Positions 1 to 13,490 of a DNA stretch of 64,000 bases are shown here, piece by piece. Within the stretch, counting starts at the first letter, position 1. Each line of letters opens with the position of its first letter. The translations under genes and the position numbers were made by a program. Under the pieces are notes generated by a model. The model was not told where the DNA came from. It ran no database searches and worked only from the letters and a program-made list of their open reading frames with translations. Origin of the DNA: Clavelina lepadiformis (lineage: Eukaryota > Chordata > Ascidiacea > Aplousobranchia > Clavelinidae). The stretch spans positions 21,702,501 through 21,766,500 of the forward strand of contig NC_135241.1 of assembly GCF_947623445.1 (NCBI RefSeq), in the 5' to 3' direction.

Positions 1-1871
1 TTTTAAATTAACTCCCTGTCATTAACCTGCAGACCGCATCTGTCAGATGCCCATTTCGCTTCCGGTGTCGTAGCAACGCGCCGACAAAATATGCGAGTCT
101 GAAAACGACATTTCATTAAGTATTATTTCACATATTGCTATTGCACTATGATACATATGTTCGCATACGCTACACTTCCTATAGTTAAAATAATGACTAC
201 AAACCGTTTGAAAAGGCAACGTAATCCATCGCGTGCTACAGAATAGCGTAGACTCATTTTAGAAAGATATTTTTGCTCAGAAATGTTGGGATGGGAGACG
301 GTTCTTGAACACTTAATCTTGCATGCTAATCATGACAGCTTTATTGGGAAATAGTGTTAAGTCATCATTAGTTGTATTTACTTAAACCGTAGCGTTTAAT
401 TTTGAAAATAGATTTAAACATTAATGTTATTTTATTAGAATCTCGTTTTAACAATAACCTTAATCTGTTTCATGATCACTTTTTATGCGTGGTTCTTTCT
501 TGACTGATGTCCATGTTTATTGTTTCCAATGCGCGGTTGAAATGTTTTATAGACCTTAACAAAACTCCTTCATAATGATGATATGCTTGGGCTAAAAAGT
601 CCACTTTCTTTATTACGAAATAACATCATGTAAATTCTAAAGTAAATATTTCCAAGCGACAATCGGATTTACTAATCTACATTTTGCTTCGTGGAACTAA
701 GTCTAAAATGTTCTTTGAAACCTATCCAACATTAATGCTTTCTATAATGCGGATGTGTAAGGTTAAACTTATTTATGCAATTGAATGACGTAATGTCATT
801 ATTTTCACCATTAAATACGTTTTAAGAATGCAGTTTGCAACACGTCTGTAATGGACCGGGTTTACCGTAAATGAGAGAAAATGACGAGCAAGCTTCCGCC
901 AACCTTTTTGTGTCTGGAGTTCTGGAATGGAATAGTTTTTAATTGTTTTGTTCTAGAACTCGTTTCTGGTCTGGGCCTTTTTTGATAAATTCAGACATTT
1001 ATAATTTCCGGAAAACGTTTCCTTATGAAACGGTTCTTTCCACGGTTTTCTTTCGTAATGTCTGTAGCGAAATGAAAGAGAAAAAATGTTGATCGAAACA
1101 TTTTTTCTGAAAAACTCCAAATTTGTTCTAATGATTATTACTGGTTTTCAACCCCTTTCTGCATCGGTAATGTCTTGTTGGTTTGTTTGTCATCGCCATA
1201 AATAGATCTTTCAAGTTTCGTCCATACTGTACTTGCATTTTCCTTCCACGTAATGGTTCATGGATTTGTATTTTTCACTTTTGAATCTGTTTTTGAATAG
1301 TTTTGAAGAAATGTGTATATTTTCAAGCGCGCAAAAACTGTGCAAACAGCAGACTGGTTGACAAATCGAAAACTTTCTACTATGCACCCACACTATGATA
1401 TGAGTTGTATTATTTGTTAAAAACTTCAAAAGCCATATACCCGATGCATTAAACACTATGGTCTTACATTTAACAGCCAGTTCAAATAAGCCCTAAAGCG
1501 AAAAAATGCCAAACGTGCCAGTATAGGACGATGATAAGACTTAACTTTGGGGAGAATGCTCGCCAATTACTTCTTTATGTCCGCATTTTTCTTAACTGTG
1601 AAATATGCAAATATTTCTCCTAACATTACCTTCGATAAAAGTAAATTTCATTTCAAACGTGTAATATCGTTACCAACTTAATTTACAGTTTTCTAATAAT
1701 GGTGGTATGTAATTTTCAAGTATTAAGTGAACAGGAATTTTAATATCGCTTTAACGAAGCAACGGAAACAGTAATTTAGCTTAATTTTGACGCGTCTTTA
1801 GTTAGAAAAATCCATCGGAAGAAAGGAAGAGTTAATTTATCTTCATTAAGTTTAATTTTTTCAATTGTTAG
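1..1871. other. Noncoding sequence upstream of the first visible DOP1 exon
   Basis: No exon could be supported here. The first DOP1 exon begins at 1872 with two bases of a split codon, so a further upstream exon must exist, probably outside the window. This stretch is therefore most likely the 3' part of a long DOP1 intron. Short open frames exist on both strands but none has splice sites or recognisable protein sequence. Confidence 0.6.
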
Positions 1872-4800
1872 AAACTCCAGCGAAACCCGATGAGGTTCTT
1901 CCAGCAAATCAGTCACGGCCGATATACGAACACAACCTGCCCGTCGCAAAACAAGCTTTGTTGACCACGTCACTTATTAGGATTCTTCGACTCCAGGTAA
2001 ATGACCTTAACTTCTAGTTGACTACAGTTATATTTTAGCAATATGTATAGCTACGATAATGTCCTATGGGTAAAGGTGATGCTTTGCTTATAACATGCAA
2101 CGTACATTGTACAATATATATAGGTTAAATTAACAAATATGCCAATTTCAATGCGTAAAACAATGTGGTAAACATTAAACTAGGATCAGAATCTTGAAAC
2201 TGTAAATCACGGCGTAATTGTGAACAGCTAAAGCTGTGAAACGATTATATCTCGATCCGTGATGCTGATAACGATAGTGACAAGGTCACTATAACCTATA
2301 TAGGTGTCGTTTATTTAACTGACCTAAGCGTGACTTGTAGCTAAATTTCTTTCTTAAAACCATGATCTTTTACCTTCGGGGCAAACTAATAGGGACAAGC
2401 TTTGTGCGTAACCGTTATCATGCCCTCTGGCTTGGTTGGTTCCTTGGCGCATTGATTTCTGATTTCGTTGTAAAGCTTTGATTAAATTGAACGATGTTAA
2501 TTGCTTGTAAGTAATTTCCCTTAATTTTCTTGCCTCTTTTTCCATAACTCTCTTTGAAGCAAGACAGTTTCGCATACTGTTAGATAAAAAAGCAAAGGCG
2601 ACAGGGTACGCTTAATGTATTTTTCAAACTTGCACTTAAAAATCTTATCAAGAAAACCTGGATTTTACTCTAAAGCTCTCAAATTTTGCATCACACCCTA
2701 GCATTCGCGCCTTTCTATCAGAAACTATTACATGTTTCTAACCATGCTATGAAGCTTGATACTTTGTTATCGACTTCTGTCAAACTGTTTGTACCTGGGC
2801 TTACAACTCGTATGCTTTAAAAATCATCCTCATTTGACCCCGTTTGTGAAAGGGAAAAGGGGGACGTTGAAGAGGTTTCATTCATCCTGGCTTACTTTTC
2901 AATTACCTGTTGGTGTAACGTCCACAGATAGTGGAGGTTTTACCGTGACAAAACGTGCCAAAAGTCCATTTTATAGGGTCGTATAATGCACTGCGTTCAG
3001 TTAGTCACTGTTTGCTTGATTCACTTTCCGTCGTCCCATTTTCTTTGTATTCTCAAGACTTGTTTTTTGTTTGTGATATAGTCGGCATGTGACGTCCACG
3101 TCGTCTGGCTCGATACGATGATGTCATCACTGCCTTTTTTAAGCAACGCATTGCCGGAATTGGCGGCTCCGGTGACGTCACAATTGTGTAGAAACTTGGA
3201 AACTGCGGCCGACTTGTATGTTACTTGGAACGACAACGAACGCTGCAATTGCTTAGTAAGTTCTATGCATTAACTGCTTTTGATAACTATTGGGTCATAT
3301 AATTGAAATTTTTTGCTGACTTTTCACGTTTTAATTATGTTTATTTTGTGTCAGCCTCCAATGCCTGCTGGGTACGTCATAACCTTGCTGAAGGCGCTGC
3401 GAACTTTGACCCACTTCACACTGCTACTCCACACCGGGTCAGGACTGCAGAACCCAGCACAGGCAGCAGGTGTTGTATAAACCACTCAAGCATCACAGTG
3501 TATTAAGCGCATGTGTTCTTACTGTCAATGAATGTTCCTTGTAAGTTTGTTGAGTTGCTCTATTTGTGCTCTTCGTATACAGGACAACTTATTAAGGAAC
3601 GTGCAGGGTCCAGTGCGCCCTCTTCCGGTAACCAGACCTTAAATAATACCGGTTTCTCGGCTCTAGGCAGTTTACTCAACGTGTTTACGACGAACAGCTC
3701 ATTGAAGGTATGAAGGTTGTGATCTATGCAGAAATTCATTGGTGACCTGATATGGGTGTGTTGTATGTGCTTACAACAATGGATTCCGAATTATTAACGC
3801 AGCTTAAACCTTCAATTTTAAACCTTCTTCTCGATTTAACCCGCGTAATATGCTACGGACGTCGTACTAATACCATGTTTTAGAAAGATAATACCATGGT
3901 TTAAAAATAGAAGTTTTTAGCCAGCAGCATACTTGTCAAGTACTTTGTAATGAATTTAAACGTTTCCGGTCTTCTTTCATCAATGTACGCATTTTGATGG
4001 ATTGAAATAAATATTAAAGCAGTGTTTGAGTAATACCATGTGATCGCATTCCTGCGCAGACGCAACGGAGCGTCGAGGAACAAATTCTATCCGCGGAGTC
4101 ACTGGAGTCAAGGAAGTCAACGTTACAAAGTCTTCCACGACTAGTCTCCAGCCTTGCTGTTGTTTGGGATAGGGTCGTTGCCAGAAGCTCGGGTTATGTT
4201 CCCGGGGAAATAGTTAGTTTTATCTTAATAATTTCTCCTAACTATAACGATGTAGGTGTTGGTATGCTAACCGCTCTGATTAAACTCGTAATTTCTGGAA
4301 TGTAAGAAGCGGTTACACTTCCGAGTAGTTAGTTATCCATTACATAACACTTTAAATGCTTTTTCACCTAAAATGCAAATTTTAAAATATTTCGACCGCG
4401 CATTAAAATACTTCAGACTTGCAACTTACCGAATCATTAACCCTAATAACAAAATGATACTTTGGTGTAGAATCGTAAATCACTCGGTCACGTGAATCCG
4501 TGCGTTGCTATGGGCGATAGCGAGTCAGTGTCACAGAATGTCTTGCAGCTTCTCAATCCACTGGCGATGCAGGTAATAAAGGATTCATTATTACGTAAAA
4601 AAAATTTTCTTTTCATCTGTGCTTTCATTAATTTGCTATCGCAGTATGGGGAAAGTTTATTAAGCGGATTGGCGATCGTTTGGGAGCGGAGAGGGCGAGA
4701 TCAACAGCCAACGGACAAGCTCCCTACAAAGGAGTTATGCGAAGAACAAATGCAACTTTTAAACGTCGTCTGCTCCGTTAGATCCTTGCAATGTGACGTC

Positions 4801-7800
4801 ACATTGGGTTTAGTGAAGCGTGTCATCATGAAGCCCCCGGAATTTCCGGCCCCTAAGTCCGTGAAAAGTCGGAAAACATCATTTGAGGTGAGTGTTATTG
4901 CGTAGGTTCTATAGATTTGAAGATACACTAAACTTTGTAGTTACGGTTCGTTTTTGTTTCTAAACCAAATGGTCTTGATTGAAACTCGTTAGACAAATAT
5001 GGGCTCCGAGCTTAAAGTGTGTTAAGTCATGAGACCAAATACTAAGGTCACACGTCACACGCTTTTTGCATTTCAAGGAATGTTTGCTTGACTTCTCCCT
5101 ACGATACCTTCGCCGCCAAAACGTCCAATCTTTGAAAGAATCTTGGTCCAGTGTGCTTGCTTTACTACGCGATTGTCTGTCTCTGGGCCCGGCCGTCACC
5201 CCGACAGGAGGGTCGTCTACTTCGGGCACGGCTGCGCCGGGTAGGCGTCAACTGAGCCCCCGGTTTCATTTCCTGCTCCTTCTGCTTGTGGCGGAATACG
5301 CGCGAAGAGTTCCCCCTTTTGAAGACAAGAAAGATCAGAAGGATTTACAGGTTGGTGGATACCGGTGACATTGCCCCGGTATGTTTCCTGAAAGAGTAGA
5401 AACATCTTTAATAACACACAGGCATTAGGGTACAACTAAAAACTTAAACGAATTAGGCTTGAGCTGTATCTTTTGTTAAGCATTTTTAAGGATTTTTTTC
5501 TCTTGTTACTGTTACGCTAACTGAGAAATTAATCTTGCGCTTAACTTTAATAATCTCAGGACATCTGTGTCAAGTGCATTGAAGCGTGTAACGACATCGT
5601 CAACTGTTCACTGGAGTATGGTGGTTGGCTGGTACGTCGCCCTCCCTCGGTGGTCAGCCAACCACAGGCACCTGTGGTCAAACAAAGCAGCAAACTCATC
5701 ACTGAATCGGCGTCATCGGTCGAATTCTTAGGTAAATGTGACGCGTAATTTATTGTGACGTCACAATTTGTCATAACGTTTGTTCAACATGACGTAGATT
5801 CAAACGCGAACAAAAATTCGACCCAGCTAAAGATTACCAATTCCGACCCGGGGTTAGATTCACCCACCGAACCCCCTAACTCGCTCTCTATTTCAACATC
5901 GGCGCTTCCCCCGGTAACAAAGCCCCATTATGAAAGCAGCGTGCAAGCGTTGAACTTACTGGCTCAGGTATTTTGAAGTTTAGGCTAAACACTTTTGTCT
6001 CCTTTTATTTCCATTAACTGTTTTATTTTAACAAAAGTTGACATATTTTATATAATTTTACCATGAATACCACATCTATGAAAAGATGAACCTGCTAAGA
6101 CTAGTGCTACAGTGTAACAATGCAAAACAGTGATTTGATAATATTCGATCCATTATTCGGTTATATTCACTCACTTTCATAGGTTGTTGCCAATCTGCTG
6201 GATGTAACGTACGGGAGTGAGGAAAAGGATAAAACGGTCCCCGTGTTAACCCCAATCATGGCCAATGTGACCCCATATTTGAAGAATCACAGGTTAATCG
6301 ACGCAATGTTCAGATTTATTTCACCGACTTTTAACTTGGAATGGTGTCGTGGTGTGGAGCATAAATACGACTTAACGTTTACATAAAACATAGTATAACA
6401 TCTGTGAACATTATTTTTTCATAACATTTATGTAATTCTCTTTGCAATAATCCTTCTTTGCCGTTAACTAAATGCTTTAATAACAAAGCGACGAATCCAA
6501 ACAAGTCAATGTAATTTGTTTCCTTTCTTTCCCAGTCTGAAGAACGTGGCCAGCTACATGGCCGCGGTAAAGCTCCTTTCCAGTGTGAGCGGATATCAGC
6601 AGACCAGGAGAGCTTGGAAGAGGGATGCTTACGAGCTCTTCCTCGCTCCGGACTTCTTCCAAATGCCTCTTGATAGCGCAACAGAATGGAGGAACGTCAT
6701 AGACCATCTGATGACGCATGATGCAACCACCTTTAAAGAACTAATGGGTGACTATTACGTCATCAATATATTGTAATAACGACATTTAGTTAGATGTTTC
6801 CTTGATTTGCAGTGCGCATCGGGATGACTAGGAACGCAGCATCAGGTCCCTCGTTGAACATTTTCTCCAACAAGGAACAGGTGAATGTTTTGCTAACGTC
6901 ACTCATATTTGATATGAAACAGTTTTTTAAAACTCCAATACAAGAATTCCGCTGTTTTTACCTTTGAAGGTTAATTCGGCAAAAATCTCCCAAAATTTTC
7001 ATTAAGTAATTAACACGCTGAAAATACCAAGCACCAGTTATTAACGCCTGTCTGTAACTACCGGTTAAAACGAGTGACCAATTACCGTTGTTTTGAACGT
7101 AACAGGAGCTGGAACAAAGGGCAACTTTGCTCAAGAGACTTGCCTTCGTGATATTCAGCAGCGGGTTGAACCAGTACCAACGTCACCTGCCCGAGATTCA
7201 AGAAAGATTGTCGGAAAGTTTGAAACTTCACCAAGTGCCAGCCGTTCAAGAACAGGCGAGTAAAACTAGTTTGTTTGGGTCGTCAGTGATGCTTTTATTC
7301 ACTTTTATATACTATAGTTGACATTTTGTTTATAGCAAACTGTAGATAAGCACTTTGATTAACTAATCAGAAATACACGCCTCCTTGTTGTAATACATAA
7401 CAAAGGTGCGTGATTACTGACTTGGGAATATGCTATTTAAATACTTTACCGGTTCTCGCCACTATAATCACGGTTTGTTTTCGGCGCGCAGGTATTTCTC
7501 TGTTTTCGCGTTCTTCTCCTGCGCGTTTCTCCCAACCATCTGACATCACTGTGGCCTTCAATAATCACTGAGTTGGTAAGTTTTGTAAAAGATCATTCCG
7601 CGCTGTTGTAATCGCGGAATGATTAATTAATCTTAAGCTTTCACGGCTCTCCCCGATGCTCAACAGGTCGGTTGATTTCGTTGTGCTCGATCTGTTTTTT
7701 TCACTGGACTGTTGTTTTTTATTGTAATTTCGACTTGGTATTAAGCTTATGTGCTTTCCCGCGAGGATATCTTTACTGTTTAGGTTCAAGTTCTCGGTCA

Positions 7801-9292
7801 AATGGAACAAGATTTAATTCTGCGCGATTATGACGACACAATCGATAAGGAATCGGCTGAAATAAGAAGTAAACCTAACTCGAGTACGCCAACTAACGGT
7901 GTTTCAGGACTCTTTTCAAATTTGTCAAACTCGCCCAGTGCTAGTTACGTACAAGAAAGGCAAGTGTTATGGCATTACGTATTCTGGCTGATGTTTGCAT
8001 TAAATGCATTTTTCCAGATTGACTGGGATAAAATATTTGCGACATATGTTTAACGCCTTTGATTTATGGCATTTATCGGTTTTCATTGAATAATGAGAAA
8101 TGGTTACGTCATAGATGGATGAAAATGTATCTATCGGCGTGCAAGTTGCTTGACCTGGTGTTGACTCTACAATCAACTCAGCTTAACCATTTCAAGGCAA
8201 GTTATTCAAAATTTTCTTGTCACGATACTTGCTGCCCTTTTTACCGTCGTCATTATCATGTAAACACATCTTTTATGACGTAGATATTTCGATGGTCATT
8301 CGTTGGCGAACCTGGTGACGTTTTTGACGACGTCAAAGATGAAGAAGAAGCAGAATCGGATGAAGATGATGACTTAAATAAATCAAGATTTGTTCCTCAT
8401 TGTGTCAGGATAAAACGACTTATGTCCAAGAAGGTCGGTGACAAACTAAACAATATTAGAAATAAACTCAAACTTTTGTGATATTTTTCGAAGCTTTTAA
8501 CATCAAACACTTTCAACAACGACAGAGCTTTGACAGTGATCAAACATGAATCTATTGACTCTTTTATTTGTTCTCCGTATGATTCGCAACTCCCAACACT
8601 TTGCTTCTCCGATGGAGCTTTGTGTAACGTCATCTGGCTGAGTAGTTGTAGACGTAGTCTATTGCTGTAGTTACCATGCACTGTTGCCTGAATCCACAAA
8701 AGTACCGTGATCATGAAATGCCCACATATTTTGTTTCCATTTATGGCGAATACCTTAAGTTGACTTGACCAGCCTTGCATTATATGATAATCAAAATGAA
8801 GCTTAATTTTTAGCATCCCTCTGATAAGCTCTCCTTACTTGACGTTTCTCCATTGCGCCCACTTCTGGACATGCGACGTATGACGTCATTATATCAGTTG
8901 CAGCCTTTCTTCAACACGATCGTATCTCCCAGCTTGGTGCTGACGTCACATGAGCCCAAGCTTTCTGCTGGGTCCACGAGCAGCGGTAAAGTTTTATGCG
9001 GCGCAGTGGTGTTTTAAAATTAGTAACTATTTAGTAAAATTTTCTTTTAGATTTTTTAATTACTTCATTCATTTCGTAATTCTTTCTACAACATTTATTA
9101 AAATGTTTATTTGAAGGTCTACTCTAAACGTTTGAAACAGTTTGACCGGGTGTTTTCTTGAGAAGTTTTTTCTCTAATTATATTCCATTTTAATTAAATA
9201 ATCTTACACCGCTTTCGTCAGATTCCAACAAATGCAGCAGCCCTTTTATTAAGAGACTTCTACTGAAAGATTTCGTTGAAGCAATGACGTAA
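1872..9292 (+). CDS. dop1: DOP1 (Dopey) homologue, C-terminal 948 codons, 20 exons, 5' partial
   Basis: DOP1 proteins are large cytosolic proteins that work with MON2 in Golgi/endosome membrane traffic. Exons read in one frame: 1872-1996, 3082-3255, 3355-3469, 3583-3707, 4060-4192, 4529-4572, 4645-4887, 5078-5350, 5560-5731, 5798-5967, 6183-6292, 6536-6747, 6813-6880, 7106-7255, 7492-7575, 7784-7959, 8115-8196, 8284-8433, 8814-8985, 9222-9292. All phases agree and the joined frame ends at TAA 9290-9292. Diagnostic stretches recalled from vertebrate DOP1 include [57 protein letters not shown] and [11 protein letters not shown]. Vertebrate DOP1 is about 2,300-2,470 residues, so roughly the last 40 percent lies here. 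Three introns (starting 7256, 7960, 8197) use GC donors. The least certain boundaries are 4192 and 4529, chosen by phase and homology. The 5' exons lie outside the window. Confidence 0.93.
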
Positions 9293-9637
9293 GAAATCCA
9301 TGATTATGAAGCGGGCACTTTTGTACTACTTCGTGTTCACTGTGTTTGTTTAAGGCTTAGCTTATTTTTCGTAGTAAGTTTTTAATCTTAGGTAGAAAAT
9401 GTAGCACGTCAGAAAAAAAGTAAATAAGTTGTGTCTTGTCCTGTGCAATTTGCATGTTTTATCGCTTCAAATATCTATAGCTTGTACTGCTTGTTCATTT
9501 TGTTTCTATACTTCTAACGCAAAAAAACTCTTGTCAGTTTTCGAATCACGTCACGTTCTCTAAGACTTACCGCTTTTGTGTTTTGCGTTGTCATCCCGTA
9601 TTCGCCCACTTTCGTTCCATCTTCTATAACTTTATGA

Positions 9638-9643
9638 AATAAA
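9638..9643 (+). terminator. Poly(A) signal of DOP1
   Basis: A canonical AATAAA lies about 345 bases after the DOP1 stop codon, on the same strand. It is the first clear signal in the 3' untranslated region. Confidence 0.55.
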
Positions 9644-9659
9644 AGATCATAAGTCATAA

Positions 9660-11302
9660 CATTATTGCCTTATAAACGGATGCAGGTCTTTTTCAAAGTG
9701 CGCGTAAATGAAATTGCTTGCCAATCAAAGCATAGTTATTTATTCGTTGTTCTATTTTTTGTTGAAGCAGCTAACTTAAAAATTCATCCTTCCAGAAATA
9801 TTTAAAATATCCGCTACCTCTTTAATTGAAATGCAAGCAACCGAATATTGATCTGCTTGCGTTGTATTAATTCACTAATTTGTAACAGCACTTCATCGAA
9901 TATATTACTGTAATTTTTTCATGTTCGGAAGTATGTTTGCAAGTGTTAAAGCGTACCGTATAAAAGAGAGGTAAAGTTTGGCAACTTGCATTAAGTTTAT
10001 TTTTGGTGTGTAGGAGACCGGGGCTTAAAGTACCAGAGGCGGATTGTAGCTTTAACTTTTATGAAGCATTTCGCGCAATAAACAATTTACACAAATCTGT
10101 GTCAGTATTCGAACTCTGTGAACAGGATTAGTTTCAACGTTCCTCATCATGAATAGTGCGAGTATTTTCTGTTTTACTAAGTAGAAATAAACTTTTATAC
10201 ATATTGTTTTGTTTTCAAAATAACGGTAACTCACTCTAAACGTTTCAAGGTTACTGGATTGAGAATGAGACATAAGGTAGTCAGGCTAATCACAAAAGCT
10301 GGGCTTTCTTCAGGCTTCATTTTATATTTAATTATTGTTAAGCTTCCTACTGCATATGCACATCATTAGCTCATGACGCTATTTAACGCATTTGTAAATA
10401 TTTTCAGTAATGACTTATGTCCGATAAGTGTTATCTTCAGTAGCAAATTAAAAGATCGGGTTTAAAAAAAGCGAAAAGTTATAATACAGGTAAATTTGAC
10501 TTTGCTGTTTAATTTTCTCGAAACATATTTCGATTTACCCATGCATTATTATTGTATTATAACGCAACTACCGACTCCATCTGTTCACTGATTTCTCTTT
10601 TATTTTTTCATACTATTTGCCATTCTACATAATTCATATTCTTTTTCATTCTCCCATGTTGTCAACATTATTTTTTTCAATAGATGGTCGGTAATTCGTT
10701 TCTTCTTCCACCGTGCAAACGCAACCTTGCATCCAGCTCCACCATTTTTACCTTTTGCTGTGAGCCTATTTCCTTTACTATATTATGATGATACTCACAA
10801 CGTTTCCTTTTATTTATTGATGAGTTTAAAAATTCTTGTACAGTATAACCCCGTGTACTGCAGTCTGTAGTACTCTCGCATTATTTTCGGTCGGTAAATG
10901 GTAAGTAGTGCAAACAAGATATTTGTTTATACTTTATCACCTTATGTTTTTAGAAACTTAAATAGAAATTTAGAGGTTATTTGTTGTTGTTTATTTCCAA
11001 GAAAAACAAACTTGTCTATGCAAAAGAGATATAGGCTATATACAAAATGTAATCTTTTTGTTGTTTATTGCCGAAAATCCTGCAACAGAAAAATATTTTT
11101 TGCTGTTTAAACAAAAGATGAAAATCTGGATAATGAGAAGAAATGGCATATCTTAACCATTATCATAATATTTTACAAAGTTAACTGTTATATAAAAAAT
11201 CAACAAAAACTGAAGTGACTCCCATAAACCTTTAACTTTTTAAGTCAAATAAATGCATCAAACCTACCTTGTTGATGCTATCTACATGATGCTCATCCTT
11301 TG
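9660..11302. other. Intergenic, no gene seen
   Basis: AT-rich sequence between the end of DOP1 and the last exon of peptide gene A1. The few short open frames lack splice sites, signal peptides or family resemblance. I saw no repeat shared with the rest of the window. Confidence 0.5.
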
Positions 11303-11840
11303 CTAACCGTGCATATCTCGAGCTTCGTTCATGCCTGCAAGTTGACAAAAAACAAGTTGGTTAGAAAAAAATTCCTCGCCAGTGAAGTTTTAGACATTAG
11401 GATTGCTTAAACTTATCAAAAAAAAACGTTGTTTTCTATTGTTTGAAGTCTATGCTTTAACATCTTTGAAGTAAGGTACCTTCATCTTCAAACCTGAAAA
11501 TAAACAAAACAAACAACTGTCAATTAAATCAGATAAAAGAAATGTATCGTGAAAGTTTCTAGCATGACACTAATTAATTTCATCATTACTACCAGATCTT
11601 CAAAAGCAGATTTTTCAAAATATATCGGAAGAAATCAGTTACTGTACAAACGCGAAACCTTCATTTAACTAAAAAATTTTAAGTCATTTAAAAACTTTAC
11701 ATTTCCTCCTCGAAAGTGTTTTCCACACCCTTCAAGCTTCTCTTCTCCATCGTGGAAGATCTACGTCTATAAGTGAATATTGCTGTTTCCGCAGTGAGCA
11801 CAAGACATAAAAGTAAAGCAACTACAATGACTTTATTCAT
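11303..11840 (-). CDS. Secreted small peptide A1 (61 aa, three exons)
   Basis: Exons on the minus strand are 11701-11840, 11480-11493 (a 14-base microexon) and 11303-11334, giving 61 residues and a TAG stop. Residues 1-20 (MNKVIVVALLLCLVLTAETA) are a clear signal peptide with Ala-x-Ala before the likely cut. Then comes a basic segment with YRRRSSTMEKR, followed by an acidic run EEEMFEDE and a short tail ending RDMHG. Donors are GTAAAG and GTACCT; both acceptors end in CAG/TCAG. Without splicing, exon 1 would simply run on to a TAA after residue 47, so the unspliced form is an alternative. The same 2+14-base junction occurs in family B, which supports the spliced model. No named family recognised; I infer a secreted effector such as an antimicrobial peptide precursor. 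Remnants of this gene lie at 17757, 22141 and 35126. Confidence 0.65.
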
Positions 11841-12960
11841 TTTGTTTGCTGTAATCTCAATCCCTACAGTTAATTTTTGATGCTAGGTTAAAGTTATTTT
11901 GCCTTCTAATATACAAAAATATGCCTTTGAGTGAAACCAATCGCCCAGTAATAATCTCTTAAATATTTTCCGATAATTTACCAGATGATGCTACATACAG
12001 GGACGCTTTCTTCAAGTGACTTGATAGACGACGGAAAAGCGTGATATAAGCGTTTTTTATGTGGGCAAATTTGATTAATGACAAAAATTACAAAATAAAT
12101 TGGAAATTTCATGCGTCTTCACTCATCCTTATTTCTAGCTAAAAGAAACATTTGCGTTCGCAGCCGGATTGTTTTTCTCTTCTCTTCCATAAACTAAAAG
12201 TCCTTCTCTATTTAGAACGTGATATGCGATACGTGACGTGTTATCATACTGTTGTTAATTAAAAATTGTCACTGTAATTTAAATTTTGCAGACGAGTAAT
12301 GCGTTTTCGTGCTAATTTGAAGCAACATTTTCGTTGAATTCACATCTTATCAGCACGTTTTCACTTTATACGTGCACTATGTTATACTTCTTAAACTAAC
12401 GTGTGTAACTTTTTATTTTATGAAATTGTTTTTTTCGGCGTGTTATGCCATTTCCTCTATATTTTTACCGTTTCATGCGAAGAAAAATTGTCTGTAATAA
12501 ATGAGTGGTCAGTTTTCCTTAGAACCCAGCTGAAGGCTTGTATTGACTTTATCTAGCTGCTATAAATGCAACAAATACCTGCGTATTATAGTTTATAAAA
12601 GGATCCATTTAGGTAGCACTAATCGTCCAGCAATATTCTCACAATTATTCCCCAAGGTTTAGCAAATAATCTTACCGAGAGAAACTTCCTGCGAATGGTA
12701 TTACAGTACAAACCGTGTATAATACCGGAATAACACCGGAATAATACCATTGCTTTTCAACATGTTGTCATGTGAGCAAAGTAATTAACTAAAAGTGATG
12801 GGAACAACGGAGTTTTCTGAACATCGTTGAATTTTGAATATTTACCAAACGTTCTGTCTACAGCTCTGTAAAATGATAACAGATCTCGTAGAAAACATTG
12901 CTTTTATTGCAAGCTAATTAATACAAACAGTTTGTGGCATATTCAGCATTATTTGCAACG
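11841..12960. other. Upstream region of A1, repeated in unit 3
   Basis: No exon could be supported. From about 11930 onward this sequence is repeated at about 22200-23150, carrying through into gene C, so it is the left part of the larger duplicated block. It should hold the promoter of A1 on the minus strand; an AT-rich ATATAAG-type stretch near 12040 is a weak candidate only. Confidence 0.5.
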
Positions 12961-13455
12961 TCATCCCCTGCGGAACCAAAGAATAACGTTTTTCGGTGCA
13001 GCGTAATACTCGTAATACCCCAAGTCATCTGCAATGCAAAGTATAGTCACAATTAGAAAACTAAACATACCTGTGATAATCAAGATCATGTATATTTCTG
13101 ACCTTTGTCGTCAGACCTACCATTGAGCCTTTCTTGATGCCTACAAAGACAGCTGTCGTTACCAGATATCAGCTAAATGTCATATAGCTAAATCACATTA
13201 CTAATATCATGAACATTTTCGCTTTCTGTTATATGGTTGAACAATTGAAACTTTATGGACTCATTTTACAAGAAGCAAATTATCATAGGAGCATTTTTGC
13301 GATTTTCTGCTACTTATGCCAAAAAGATCGTACTTGACTCACCGAATAATTTTTCTAAAGGTTGATGAACTGCTTCTTTTTGCAATGCTTCGACCTTCAG
13401 ATGGATACAAAAGACAGAATATTACACAAAAGGTAAAAAGAGTTTTTCTCGGCAT
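12961..13455 (-). CDS. Secreted small peptide C1 (66 aa, three exons)
   Basis: Minus-strand exons are 13343-13455, 13121-13140 (20-base microexon) and 12961-13028, reading 66 residues to TGA. The start MPRKTLFTFCVIFCLLYPSEG gives a basic n-region and hydrophobic core of a signal peptide with a cut expected near SEG. The mature part is basic at first (RSIAKRSSSSTFRK), then mixed, with a tyrosine-rich YYEYYAAPK and a tail ending LWFRRG. Donors are GTGAGT and GTAGGT, acceptors TTGTAG and TTGCAG. A second copy at 23149 keeps every splice site, length and frame and has a silent change in exon 3 (TTG to TTA), which is good evidence that the model is real. Exon 1 ends in phase 2 and exon 2 in phase 1, as in A and B. 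No named family recognised. Confidence 0.68.
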
Positions 13456-13483
13456 ATTTACTGCTATAATATTTATTTTTCCG

Positions 13484-13490
13484 TTTATAC
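13484..13490 (-). promoter_or_regulatory. TATA-like sequence upstream of C1
   Basis: Read on the minus strand this is GTATAAA, about 30 bases before the C1 start codon and kept in C2. It would leave a very short 5' leader, so the true start of transcription may lie elsewhere. Confidence 0.3.

Noticed and set aside
2354-2986. Possible extra DOP1 exon between 1996 and 3082
   Set aside because: Exons 1872-1996 and 3082-3255 join directly in phase and match consecutive DOP1 sequence, leaving no room for another exon.
4471-4572. A longer version of the 44-base DOP1 exon starting after TAG at 4470
   Set aside because: Frame is open, but the preceding exon then needs a phase-0 donor that I cannot find; the 4192/4529 pair fits both phase and homology.
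7256-7262. A GT donor at the GTAAAA a few bases after the GC donor of DOP1
   Set aside because: It would leave one extra base and put the next exon out of the [11 protein letters not shown] frame that matches DOP1.
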